From LD21 sp963715785 (GTDB lineage Bacteria; Bacteroidota; Bacteroidia; Bacteroidales; VadinHA17), in contig OY970276.1 in the NCBI GenBank assembly GCA_963715785.1, forward strand, positions 930,001 to 994,000: 64,000 nt of DNA, in the 5' to 3' direction. Shown in pieces: positions 17,782-27,192 of the stretch; within the stretch, counting starts at the first letter, position 1, and every line of letters begins with the position of its first letter. A program made the translations under genes and the position numbers. Below the pieces are notes generated by a model that ran no database searches, was not told the origin of the DNA, and was given only the letters and a program-made list of their open reading frames with translations.

Positions 17782-18795
17782 TTGAAAATAGGCAATATAG
17801 ATTTGGGTGATACTCCCCTGTTTCTGGCTCCGATGGAGGACATTACTGATCCATCGTTCAGAATGATCTGCAAAATGTATGGAGCTGATTTCATGTATAC
17901 TGAATTTGTATCTTCTGACGGATTGATCAGGGAAGGTCAGAAGAGTGTCAGAAAGCTTGATATCTACGAATTTGAAAGACCAATCGGAATACAGCTATAT
18001 GGTCACCTGACGGATTCAATGGTCGAGGCAGCACTTATAGCGGAAGAAGCAAAACCTGAGCTTATAGACATAAATTTCGGATGTCCGGTAAAAAAGATAG
18101 CCAACAGGGGAGCTGGTGCAGGAATGCTGCGCAATATCCCCCTGATGATCGAAATGACTGCGGCAATTGTGAAAGCGGTAAAACTTCCGGTTACTGTAAA
18201 GACACGACTCGGCTGGGATGATGACAGTAAAAACATTGTTGAGATTGCTGAGCAACTGCAGGATGTTGGCATACAGGCTCTGACTATTCACGGAAGGACG
18301 AGGGCACAGTTTTATAAGGGAAGTGCAGATTGGACGCTTATAGGTGCTGTAAAAAATAATCCAAGAATGAAGATCCCTATTATTGGAAACGGGGATATAG
18401 ACGGACCAGAATGTGCAAAAGATATGTTTGACAGGCACGGGGTCGATGGTATCATGATCGGCCGGGCAACTGTCGGTCGTCCATGGATATTCAAGGAAAT
18501 AAGACATTACCTTAATACTGGTGAACTCCTGCCGGAACCTTCAGTAAGCGAAAAAGCCGATCTGGCACTGCTTCATATTGAGAAATCCCTTGAATTTAAG
18601 GAAGGCAACCGTGCAATATTTGAAATGCGCAGGCATCTTTCAAATTACTTTAAAGGACTGCCTCATTTCAAAGAGATGCGTCTCATGCTGCTTACCTCTT
18701 CTGAGATTAACGAAATAAAAGGTTATATTGAGAAGATCCGTGAAAAATGGGGTGACTTCAGGACCGATGACAAAACTTCAATTTATAATATCTGA
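17782..18795 (+). CDS. dusB: tRNA-dihydrouridine synthase, DusB family
   Basis: FMN-dependent enzyme reducing uridine to dihydrouridine in the tRNA D-loop. The N-terminal TIM barrel has the start signature LFLAPMEDITDPSFR and the catalytic cysteine in NFGCPVKKIANRGAG. FMN-phosphate motifs include TIHGRTRAQFY and GNGDI, with GVDGIMIGRATVGRPW near the C terminus. Length (337) is normal for DusB. The start is a TTG at 17782: there is no in-frame ATG between it and the upstream stop at 17764, and the first residues KIGNIDLGDTPLFLAPM fit the family start. The neighbours on both sides are CPBP genes on the other strand. Confidence 0.92.
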   Translation: MKIGNIDLGDTPLFLAPMEDITDPSFRMICKMYGADFMYTEFVSSDGLIREGQKSVRKLDIYEFERPIGIQLYGHLTDSMVEAALIAEEAKPELIDINFGCPVKKIANRGAGAGMLRNIPLMIEMTAAIVKAVKLPVTVKTRLGWDDDSKNIVEIAEQLQDVGIQALTIHGRTRAQFYKGSADWTLIGAVKNNPRMKIPIIGNGDIDGPECAKDMFDRHGVDGIMIGRATVGRPWIFKEIRHYLNTGELLPEPSVSEKADLALLHIEKSLEFKEGNRAIFEMRRHLSNYFKGLPHFKEMRLMLLTSSEINEIKGYIEKIREKWGDFRTDDKTSIYNI

Positions 18796-18862
18796 AATGT
18801 CCTGGTATAGAATATTGATACAATCGGGGGAAGGTCCGAGAATAACTGGTAGCGTGAAAAAT

Positions 18863-18920
18863 CCTTTGTAAACCTTTGTGAAAACCTTAGTGACCCTTTG
18901 TGGTAATATTTTTTTACCAC
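18863..18920. repeat. Degenerate CCTTTGTG tandem motif ending in a GTGGTAA hairpin
   Basis: The stretch has four imperfect copies of CCTTTGTG/CCTTAGTG at about 11-12 bp spacing. It ends in GTGGTAA-N7-TTACCAC (18900-18920), a perfect 7-bp inverted repeat with a T-rich loop. It sits between convergent dusB and a CPBP gene. From memory, similar CTTTGTG...GGTAA intergenic elements recur in Bacteroidota genomes; here it may act as a bidirectional terminator or be a miniature repeat. Confidence 0.5.
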
Positions 18921-18964
18921 GAAATAACTTAAAGTCTGATATAAACCAGAGGTCAGGACTAAAG

Positions 18965-19900
18965 TTACTTAGTTACCTTTATCTTTTCAAACAGAAGTGA
19001 CATTTTCTCCCATTTGAAAATAATTTTCAGAATAAAAATGAATATAATTCCGCTTAAGAGAAGGACAGCCAGCTCGGGCCAGGGATTTGAAGTATATTCC
19101 AGATACAGCGCCGGTGTCTGCAATGTGGATGAAGGGCTTGTCACCATTATGCACAGAAAAGCATTGTTAGCAGTATGAGCTCCCATGGCTGCTTCTATTC
19201 CGTCATCATTTATTGTAATAATGCCAAAAATCAATCCAAATACGATGTACTGAGGCATCATTGTTAAGAAGCCAAAAGCCTTTACCTCCGGATTGAATGC
19301 ATGCAGAAGGCCGAACAGAACAGACGTCATCACAAGCGGAAACCATCTGTTCCTGATCAGAGCCGCAAACCCCTGCATGAGATATCCTCTGAAAAGCACC
19401 TCCTCAAATGCTGCCTGAAACGGTATTAATAATATTGTAACAAGTGAGAGGATAATAAGCGAAGAAGTTTTATTATTTATAGAAAAGTTTGCCGGATCGG
19501 CTTTAAGATATGAGAAGAAATAGAGTCCGGATAATGCTAACCAGACTGCTCCGGAAATAAAAAACCTGTTCCACCTGAATTTTACGCCCCCGTTAATCGT
19601 CATTCCAATTGTGCGGTCGTTCAAAGGCCTGACAAGAAGGACAAAAGCTATTAATCCCGCAACGAATGGGAATACCATTATGATGAATCCAAGGATGGTA
19701 CTTGATCGCAAAAAGCCCAAATTATCAGGATTTGCAGCATACTTTGAAAATGCTGAAGGGTTTATTCCCGATTTTAAGGCAATCGACAATATAAATGGTA
19801 TTGCCCCAAGAGTGTTGGCCATTATCAGAATTACAGCAAACATTAAAATATACCTCCAGAAGCTGTTTTTGCCTTTAAATGAAGATTCAAGATGATTCAT
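18965..19900 (-). CDS. CPBP-family intramembrane metalloprotease
   Basis: A polytopic membrane protein of 311 residues with eight or so hydrophobic segments. The CPBP motifs are present in order: FEEVLFRGYLMQ (EExxxR), LFGLLHAFNPE (FxxxH) and GAHTANNAFLC (HxxxN). It differs clearly from the other CPBP protein at 16.7-17.6 kb. A basic, lysine-rich tail follows the last hydrophobic segment. It is followed on the same strand, 18 bp upstream in coordinate order, by nadB, which lies before it in transcription, so the two may share a transcript. Substrate unknown. Confidence 0.85.
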   Translation of the reverse strand: MNHLESSFKGKNSFWRYILMFAVILIMANTLGAIPFILSIALKSGINPSAFSKYAANPDNLGFLRSSTILGFIIMVFPFVAGLIAFVLLVRPLNDRTIGMTINGGVKFRWNRFFISGAVWLALSGLYFFSYLKADPANFSINNKTSSLIILSLVTILLIPFQAAFEEVLFRGYLMQGFAALIRNRWFPLVMTSVLFGLLHAFNPEVKAFGFLTMMPQYIVFGLIFGIITINDDGIEAAMGAHTANNAFLCIMVTSPSSTLQTPALYLEYTSNPWPELAVLLLSGIIFIFILKIIFKWEKMSLLFEKIKVTK

Positions 19901-19918
19901 AGCGTATTTTTAGCTTTT

Positions 19919-21496
19919 TCAGAATTCCGAACTTGACCGTTTCGGATAATCGATAGAGTAATGGAGACCGACACTTTCATGCCTGTTTTTCGCCATCTTA
20001 ATTATTATATAGCCTACATTTATAAGATTCCTGAGTTCACATATCTTCTTTGAAATAAGTGATTTTTTATACAGTCTCTCCGTTTCTTCGTAAAGAATGT
20101 CAAGTCTTACCATCGCTCTTTCAAGTCGTATGTCAGATCTCACAATTCCGACATAATTACTCATTATCATTTGTACCTCCTTTGTACTCTGGGTAATCAG
20201 AACCATTTCCTCAAGATGGGTCGTGCCTTTGTAGTCCCATACTGGAATATGCTCTTCAAATGTGAGAGTCTTAAGTCTTTCCCCTGAGTGAAGCGCTGCC
20301 CGATGGGCAAAAACAGCTGCTTCAATAAGAGAGTTTGACGCCAGCCTGTTCGCTCCGTGAAGACCAGTGGAAGCCACTTCACCTAAAGCGTAGAGCCTGT
20401 CTATATTGCTTTGCCCGTCGGTATCAACTTTAATTCCTCCGCATGAATAATGGGCACATGGGATAACAGGTATCATATCGAGTGAAATATCTATTCCACG
20501 CTCCAGGCAATGTTCATAAACATTTGGAAAATGATCCTTTAGCCCATCCTTGTTCAGATGGGTACAATCGAGCCATACATGATCATCTCCCCAGATCTTC
20601 ATTTCATTATCGATAGCCCTGGCAACAATATCGCGTGGTGCAAGCGAACCTCTGCTGTCGTATCTGTTCATGAATTTTTCTCCGGAGATATTCTTGAGTA
20701 CTGCACCGTAACCACGAAGTGCCTCAGTTATCAGAAAGGATGGCCTTTTTTCAGGATCGTATAATGAGGTGGGATGAAACTGGATAAACTCCATGTTTTC
20801 AATTGTTCCTTTTGCCCTGTAAACCATGGCAACACCATCGCCTGTGGCTATTTCAGGATTCGTTGTCGTAAGATAAACATTGCCTATTCCTCCTGTAGCA
20901 ATAACCGTGACCTTCGACAGCACTGTAATCACTTGCTGGTTAACCAGATCGGCAACGTAAGCGCCATAGCACCTGATATCCGGATAATTTCTTTTTATTA
21001 CCTCTCCGAGGTGGTGCTGGGTAAGCAGTTCTATTGCAAAATGATGCTCAAGTATCTCTATATTGGCCTCACTCCTGACTCTGTCCATCAGTGTGTACTG
21101 GATACTCTCACCTGTTTTATCCTTATGATGAAGGATCCTGTGTTCGGTATGCCCGCCTTCCTTAGCCAGATCGTAAGTACCATCTTCCTTCTTATCAAAT
21201 GAAATACCCAGGTTAATCAGATCCTTGATCCGTTCGGGTGCTTCCTGAACTACCATTCTTACAACTTCCTCATTGCACAAACCGCCTCCTGCTATAAGGG
21301 TATCATTTATGTGCTTCTCAAAATTGTCAGGTTCACTGAAAACCGCAGCTATTCCTCCCTGAGCATACCTGGTATTCGTATCTTCAAGTTTTGCCTTGGT
21401 TACGATAGTGACTTTCCCCGATTTTGCTGCCTTAAGCGCGAAAGTAAGTCCTGCAATACCTGAACCAATAACAAGAAAATCAGTTCGCTTTTTCAT
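19919..21496 (-). CDS. nadB: L-aspartate oxidase
   Basis: FAD enzyme oxidising L-aspartate to iminoaspartate, the first step of de novo NAD synthesis. The start is taken at ATG 21496 (MKKRTDFLVIGSGIAG), giving 525 residues; the frame continues upstream without conserved sequence. Motifs: GSGIAGL for the FAD pyrophosphate, RYAQGGIAAV, EFIQFHPTSL, RPSFLITEALRG, CAHYSCGGI and LHGANRLASNSL. The combination with a C-terminal helical domain matches NadB rather than SdhA, although both belong to one superfamily. nadA and nadC are not in the window. Confidence 0.94.
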   Translation of the reverse strand: MKKRTDFLVIGSGIAGLTFALKAAKSGKVTIVTKAKLEDTNTRYAQGGIAAVFSEPDNFEKHINDTLIAGGGLCNEEVVRMVVQEAPERIKDLINLGISFDKKEDGTYDLAKEGGHTEHRILHHKDKTGESIQYTLMDRVRSEANIEILEHHFAIELLTQHHLGEVIKRNYPDIRCYGAYVADLVNQQVITVLSKVTVIATGGIGNVYLTTTNPEIATGDGVAMVYRAKGTIENMEFIQFHPTSLYDPEKRPSFLITEALRGYGAVLKNISGEKFMNRYDSRGSLAPRDIVARAIDNEMKIWGDDHVWLDCTHLNKDGLKDHFPNVYEHCLERGIDISLDMIPVIPCAHYSCGGIKVDTDGQSNIDRLYALGEVASTGLHGANRLASNSLIEAAVFAHRAALHSGERLKTLTFEEHIPVWDYKGTTHLEEMVLITQSTKEVQMIMSNYVGIVRSDIRLERAMVRLDILYEETERLYKKSLISKKICELRNLINVGYIIIKMAKNRHESVGLHYSIDYPKRSSSEF

Positions 21497-21694
21497 GATT
21501 TCAAAATTCAAAAGAAGTGGGTAAAGATACAAATAGATTTTAGCTATTATTTGTCAGTCAGAATTTCTTAACCCTTAAGTTTGCCTGAGGGTGAAGTTAA
21601 AAAGGCTTTCCCGGCAACCCCATGGCGGGTGGGTTTTCAGGGTAACAAGAGAAACCAACTGGTATGAACAAAAGGAATGATGTGTGTCGGGAGC

Positions 21695-21726
21695 TTTGTA
21701 TTCCCCAACTTTTTGAATTACTTTTG
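21695..21726 (+). promoter_or_regulatory. Promoter for glyS (TTTG-N20-TACTTTTG)
   Basis: TTTG at 21695-21698 and TACTTTTG at 21719-21726 with a 20-bp spacer match the Bacteroidota promoter consensus. The -7 box ends 28 bp before the glyS ATG. Confidence 0.65.
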
Positions 21727-21754
21727 TCTTCCGCTAAAGTAAAATAAACTATTT

Positions 21755-23304
21755 ATGGCTCAGGAAGATAATTTTAAAAAACTGGTTGCTCACTGCAAGG
21801 AATATGGTTATGTTTTCCCTTCGAGTGAGATCTACGACGGGTTAAGTGCAGTATATGATTATGGTCAGTATGGAGTTGAACTTAAAAACAATATCAAGAA
21901 ATACTGGTGGGACAGTATGGTTCTTCTTCATGATAATATTGTAGGCCTTGATTCAGCAATTTTTATGCATCCAACGATCTGGAAAGCTTCCGGCCACGTC
22001 GATGCATTCAATGATCCTCTTATTGACAATAAGGATTCAAAGAAGAGATACAGGGCAGATGTGCTTATTGAAGACCATCTTGCAAAGATCGAAGATAAGA
22101 TAACAAAAGAGGTGGATAAAGCCAGGGAAAGATTTGGCAATGCCTTTGATGAAAAGAAATTCAGGGAGACAAATCCCCGTGTTTTGGCCAACCAGCAAAA
22201 AATTGATGAGCTTAATGCCCGCTTCTCAAAAGCACTTAATGAGACCAATCTTGCAGAACTAAAACAGATAATCATTGACAATGAAATTGTCTGTCCCATA
22301 TCCGGTACCCGCAACTGGACTGATGTGAGGCAATTTAACCTGATGTTTGCCACTGAGATGGGCTCTACATCTGAAGGTGCAAACAAAATTTATCTGCGTC
22401 CTGAAACAGCACAGGGAATCTTTGTCAACTTTCTTAACGTCCAGAAGACAGGAAGAATGAAGATCCCTTTTGGAATAGCACAGATCGGTAAAGCATTCCG
22501 TAATGAAATAGTTGCAAGGCAGTTTATCTTTCGTATGAGGGAATTTGAACAGATGGAGATGCAGTTCTTTGTACAGCCAGGGAGCGAACTTGACTGGTTT
22601 AAGAAATGGAAGGAGACACGGATGAAATGGCATCAGGCACTTGGTTTCGGAAGCGAGAATTACCGTTTCCACGATCATGTCAAGCTTGCGCACTATGCAA
22701 ATGCCGCAACAGATATTGAATTTAAATTTCCGTTCGGATTCAAGGAGGTGGAAGGCATACATTCGAGAACTGATTATGACCTGAAACAGCACCAGGAATA
22801 CAGTGGTAAAAAAATGCAGTATTTCGATCCTGAAAAAGGTGAATCATATATCCCGTATGTGATTGAAACATCTATCGGTGTCGACAGAATGTTTCTGCAG
22901 GTAATATCCGCTGCTTACATTGAAGAGGAATTGAAAAAGGAAGATGGCACAACTGATACCCGTGTTGTACTCGGCTGCCGTCATTTCTTGCACCTGTCAA
23001 ACTTGCCGTTATGCCGCTTGTGAAAAAAGACGGACTTCCCGATATTGCCGAAAAAATTGTACATGACCTGAAATTTGATTTTAACTGCCAGTATGATGAT
23101 AAGGATTCTATCGGCAGAAGATACAGGCGACAGGATGCAATAGGTACTCCATATTGTATAACCATCGATCACCAGACTCTGGAAGACCAGAGTGTTACGA
23201 TAAGGTATCGCGACTCAATGGCGCAGGAAAGGGTTAGTATTGAACAACTTAAGGATATAATCAAGGAAAAGGTATCTATTCAGAGCTTGTTAAAAAAGCT
23301 TTAA
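21755..23304 (+). CDS. glyS: Glycyl-tRNA synthetase, single-chain class II type (one frame break)
   Basis: Charges tRNA-Gly with glycine; essential. It is the dimeric eukaryote/archaeal-like form also found in Bacteroidota, not the alpha2-beta2 form. The first part has class II motifs: RPETAQGIFVNF (motif 1 region), FRNEIVARQFIFRMREFEQ (motif 2) and IETSIGVDRMF (motif 3). The uninterrupted frame ends at 23023 with an unrelated tail. Adding one base at about 22973-22976 (a C after CTC) restores LPSFLAPVKLAVMPLVKKD and the anticodon-binding domain to the stop at 23304, giving 516 residues. A broken copy of an essential gene is most simply a sequence error. The next gene starts 1 bp after the stop. 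Confidence 0.92.
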
Positions 23305-23305
23305 T

Positions 23306-24588
23306 ATGAATAAGGTTCTTATAGTCACCTACTACTGGCCCCCAAGCGGAGGGGCCGGAGTACAGAGGTGGCTCAAATTTTCAAAATATCTCCCTGATCT
23401 TGGATGGGATCCAATCATAATAACTGTAGATCCTGATTATGCAGCTTATCCTGTTACTGATCATTCTTTAAATGAGGATCTGCCCGCCTCACTTAAAGTC
23501 TATTCAACACGTGCCACTGACTATTTCAGTTTCTACAGGAAGGATAGATCGAAAATCCCCTCCGCGGGTTTTGCCAACAGTGTGGATAATACACTTAAAG
23601 GGAAAATCATGCGGTTTGTGCAGAGGCAACTTTTTCCTTCCTGATCCGAGAAGAGGCTGGAATAAATTTGCATTTAAAAAAGCCTGCGAGCTGATAGACG
23701 AGGAAGGGATCAGAAATATTATAACCACAAGCCCGCCTCACTCCTCACAGCTTATCGGTTTAAAAATCAAGAGAAAATATCCTTCCATAAACTGGATTGC
23801 GGATTTACGCGATCCATGGACAGATATCTACTACTACAAGCAGTTTTATCCATATTTGCCCGGCTAAATGGATCGATAAGCGCTATGAAAAAACTGTGCT
23901 CAAAGAATGCGACAGTATAATTACTGTCGGTGCATCGCTTAAAAAAATGTTTTCAGCAAAAGTGAAAGGAGTTGAATCCAAGACAACAGTTATAACAAAT
24001 GGCTACGACGAAGAGGACTTCGCGGGGATCACAGCATTATCTCCTTCGCTGTTCACAATAACTTATGTTGGTACACTTTCCGATCTCTATCCGATTGAAG
24101 GCTTCCTCGATGCTCTTCAGGTTTTAAAAGAAAAAGGGCACGAGTATCTTCTCAGATTTATAGGAACGGTTTCCAAGAATCAGAAAGAGCTTATTCAATC
24201 CGTGGCAGGAGATTCAAAAGTGCAATTCATACCCTATGTTGAACATTCAGAAGCAATAATGTATATGATGAGAACCAGTGTGTCATTGCTTATTATACCT
24301 GACCACTCCAGTAATAATAGCATTATTACAGGGAAATTATTTGAATACCTTGCTGCAGGCAAACCCATAATCTGTCTTGGTCCAATTGAGGGGGATGCTG
24401 CAGGAATTATCTCAGGGAGCAGACACGGTAACACCTTTGCTTATAAGGATTCCAATGCTATTGCAGAATATCTGGATAAAATTATCTCGATGAATAATTC
24501 TATTCCGGGGATGACATCAACTGAATCCTACAGCAGAAAGGGATTAGCAGGAAAGATCATCCCCTTGCTTAATGAAGGGAAGTCATGA
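23306..24588 (+). CDS. Glycosyltransferase, GT4-like (two frame breaks)
   Basis: A cytoplasmic or membrane-associated sugar transferase of about 426 residues after correction. The N terminus, WPPSGGAGVQRWLKF, is characteristic of a Bacteroidota GT4-like family. The C-terminal Rossmann half has the donor-binding region SNNSIITGKLFEYLAAGKP. Two breaks interrupt it. An extra C near 23622 moves the frame from FVQRQ to RGNFFLPDPRRGW, and an extra C in the CCC near 23860 moves it to AKWIDKRYEKT. Removing both gives one frame to the stop at 24588. It follows glyS by 1 bp and overlaps the next glycosyltransferase by 4 bp. Donor and acceptor are unknown. Confidence 0.83.
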
Positions 24589-25784
24589 AGATCGGTATTG
24601 TCGTTGATAATGAATTGAACAGTGATATTCGTGTTCTCAGGGAAATCGGAATTCTGAAAGAACAGGGTTTTGAGATATTTGTACTATGTTATGGCTTCTC
24701 CGGAAACATTGCTGACCCGACAAGTCAGATAAATATTACAAGGATCAGTATACCCCGAAAATTGCGGGATATCTTGTTTTTTATCGTTAATACAATACCC
24801 GTTTATGAATGGTTCTGGGCATTCCATATTAAGAAGTTTATTATTAAAAATAATATTGAATTTCTTCATGTCCACGATCTCTATATGTCCAGAGCCGGAC
24901 ATTCCGGTATAAATAAGGCCCATAGAAATATTCCTCTGATACTCGATCTTCACGAAAATTATCCCTTTGCTGTCACAACCTATAACTGGACGAAAGGCTT
25001 TTTCAGGAGCCTCATATCCCGTCCGGAGGCCTGGGCGGCAAAAGAACATGAATATCTCGGATATGCTGACAATATCGTAGTATTAAGTAAGGATTTCAGA
25101 GATGCCCTGATAAAGAAGTATCCTGAAATAAGAGTTGATAGATTCACTATTCTGCCTAATGTGCCTGATCTTTCACAACCTGAGTATAATAAAAAGAATA
25201 TCGTGCGGAGCCCGTTTAAACAGGACTCACCTGTAATTTTTTATTATGGAGTGATTGCAGAAAGAAGAGGGATTTTCGATGCGCTGCAGATTTTTACAAA
25301 GCTCATTAAAGAAGGTTATAATGTTAATTTTTTACTTATAGGTCCGGTAGACAAAAAAGATCAGACACACTTTTTTGACCTCATAGGCCTGGATATTCTG
25401 GCTGATCATATTCATTATATCCCATGGATTGATTCTAAAGAATTCCCCGGATATCTCTCAATATGTGATATTTGCATTGCCCCATTTCATAAAAATCCCC
25501 AGCATGAATCAGGCGTAGCCAACAAAATATATGATTATTTGCTTGGTGGAAAACCAATAATTGCCTCGGATTGCAAACCGCAACAGGAACTCATAGAAAA
25601 GCATAATTGCGGATTGGTTTTTCAAAGCCTTGAAGAGTTCCATGATGACATTATCACTATGCTGAATGACAAACAACTAAGAGAAAAAATGGGAGAAAAC
25701 GGATTAAACGCTGTAAAGACTGCCTATAACACAGAAATTATCAGAGATAATCTTGTTAAATTGTACAGGATCAGCAATCTTTAA
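24585..25784 (+). CDS. Glycosyltransferase, GT4-like
   Basis: A 399-residue GT-B fold glycosyltransferase. The N-terminal domain begins KIGIVVDNELNSDIRVLRE and contains HVHDLYMSRAG and LDLHENYPF. The C-terminal donor domain contains FYYGVIAERRG and then SGVANKIYDYLLGGKPII, the usual region of the conserved nucleotide-sugar-binding glutamates. The ATG overlaps the stop of the preceding glycosyltransferase (ATGA), indicating translational coupling. It belongs to the surface-glycan locus running to 33 kb. Sugar specificity cannot be read from the sequence. Confidence 0.85.
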   Translation: MKIGIVVDNELNSDIRVLREIGILKEQGFEIFVLCYGFSGNIADPTSQINITRISIPRKLRDILFFIVNTIPVYEWFWAFHIKKFIIKNNIEFLHVHDLYMSRAGHSGINKAHRNIPLILDLHENYPFAVTTYNWTKGFFRSLISRPEAWAAKEHEYLGYADNIVVLSKDFRDALIKKYPEIRVDRFTILPNVPDLSQPEYNKKNIVRSPFKQDSPVIFYYGVIAERRGIFDALQIFTKLIKEGYNVNFLLIGPVDKKDQTHFFDLIGLDILADHIHYIPWIDSKEFPGYLSICDICIAPFHKNPQHESGVANKIYDYLLGGKPIIASDCKPQQELIEKHNCGLVFQSLEEFHDDIITMLNDKQLREKMGENGLNAVKTAYNTEIIRDNLVKLYRISNL

Positions 25785-25915
25785 AATACACCTTAGTGAA
25801 AATATTTAAATTTTGTTATTAATCAGGCTCTCTGAATCCGGAATGTTTAGTCACTTCAAGGTAAATTATTAGCTTTAATTGTATTAAATTCGTAATGGCT
25901 TAGAGCTGAAAGTTT

Positions 25916-27175
25916 ATGAAGACTCTTGTTCTTATAACTTCTCAATTCCCATTTGGAACAGGTGAATCATTTATCGAATCAGAATTACCTGTTCTTTCTG
26001 AGAACTTTGAAAAAACTATAATAATAGCCCAAAACAGCTCTGCCATGAAAACAAGGGCTATTCCCGATAATATTGCTGTATACAGATACAATCCGGCTAC
26101 TTCTTTAATGGGGTTCCTTTACTTACCGGTTCTTTTGTTACTTAATTGGAGAACCATTTCGCAACTTGTAAATGAAGAAGTGTTTTTCCGAAGAACAATA
26201 TCTTATTCCCTGACATTTAGTAATTTACTCTCTCTTCTGAAAAAAATTATCAAGTCACTTCAGTTGCGGGATTTTATCAAAAAAATACTAAAAAAAGAAG
26301 ATGCCGGTATTGTATTTTATTCTTACTGGCTTAAAACCGGCGCCCACGCTATTGCCATGCTTGATCTGAAGAACAGTATAAAAATCTCACGTGCACATGG
26401 AAGCGATATTTATGAAGAAAAAACAATGTCGGGATATCTTCCGTTATTAAAATTTTCAGCCCTTAGACTTGATGCAATTTTCTTTGTCTCCCTTAACGGG
26501 AAAGAGTATTTCGCAAAAAAGACCAGCACTGACAACAAAAATTTCCTGGTTTCATATCTTGGTGTGAAGAGGTTACATACAGAACCAGTGGAAAAGATTA
26601 CCCGCGACAAGTTTGTAATTGTTTCATGCTCAAATATTGTAGCATTGAAAAGAATTGACCTGATAATTTATGCTCTCGAGAATATCAGATCCATGAAAGA
26701 GATTGAATGGCTTCATTTTGGTGACGGAATACTTAGGAACGAAATAGAGATACTTGCTGAAACAAGGCTTCATCCTTTTAAAGGAATTAATTTTAAATTT
26801 ATGGGGCAATATCCCAATGAGGAACTGCTAAAGTACTACAGCAGAAATCAGATTAATCTGTTTATTAATGTCAGTTCAACAGAAGGAGTACCTGTGAGCA
26901 TAATGGAAGCTCAGAGTTTCGGTATTCCGGTTATCGCTACTGATACAGGCGGAGTAAAGGAGCTGGTAAGGGATGGTACGGGCACACTGCTGCCAATAGA
27001 TTTTGATTCAAAAGATCTTGCAAGCCTTATTGAGTATTACATAAATTTATCGGATCAGGATACCGACACAATCAGGAAAAAGGCAATCCAAAACATTGAC
27101 ACGAATTTCAACGCCACGGCAAATTATAACGATTTTATAAAGAAGGTTAATAGTATCTTTGCCGCTGCAAAATAA
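25916..27175 (+). CDS. Glycosyltransferase, GT4 family
   Basis: A 419-residue GT-B glycosyltransferase. The N terminus has TSQFPFGTGESFIESE, a variant seen in GT4 proteins of exopolysaccharide loci. The C-terminal half contains VSCSNIVALKRID, SSTEGVPVSIMEAQSFG and PVIATDTGGVKELV, which is the EX7E-type donor-binding region of GT4. It follows a 131-bp gap after the previous transferase and is followed 17 bp later by a methyltransferase, then a flippase. This points to assembly of a lipid-linked surface glycan. Specificity unknown. Confidence 0.87.
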   Translation: MKTLVLITSQFPFGTGESFIESELPVLSENFEKTIIIAQNSSAMKTRAIPDNIAVYRYNPATSLMGFLYLPVLLLLNWRTISQLVNEEVFFRRTISYSLTFSNLLSLLKKIIKSLQLRDFIKKILKKEDAGIVFYSYWLKTGAHAIAMLDLKNSIKISRAHGSDIYEEKTMSGYLPLLKFSALRLDAIFFVSLNGKEYFAKKTSTDNKNFLVSYLGVKRLHTEPVEKITRDKFVIVSCSNIVALKRIDLIIYALENIRSMKEIEWLHFGDGILRNEIEILAETRLHPFKGINFKFMGQYPNEELLKYYSRNQINLFINVSSTEGVPVSIMEAQSFGIPVIATDTGGVKELVRDGTGTLLPIDFDSKDLASLIEYYINLSDQDTDTIRKKAIQNIDTNFNATANYNDFIKKVNSIFAAAK

Positions 27176-27192
27176 CAGATCAGTCACTTCTT

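Noticed and set aside
21540..21754. T-box or other riboswitch upstream of glyS
   Set aside because: The GC-rich stretch near 21610-21650 forms no convincing T-box motif or specifier structure, T-boxes are not expected in Bacteroidota, and a normal promoter lies closer to the gene.
990..23870. Programmed frameshifting or true pseudogenes in dcd, S41, sdhC, glyS and a glycosyltransferase
   Set aside because: No slippery heptamer or stimulatory structure was noticed, the changes are mostly random single insertions, and essential glyS is among them; sequence error is simpler.
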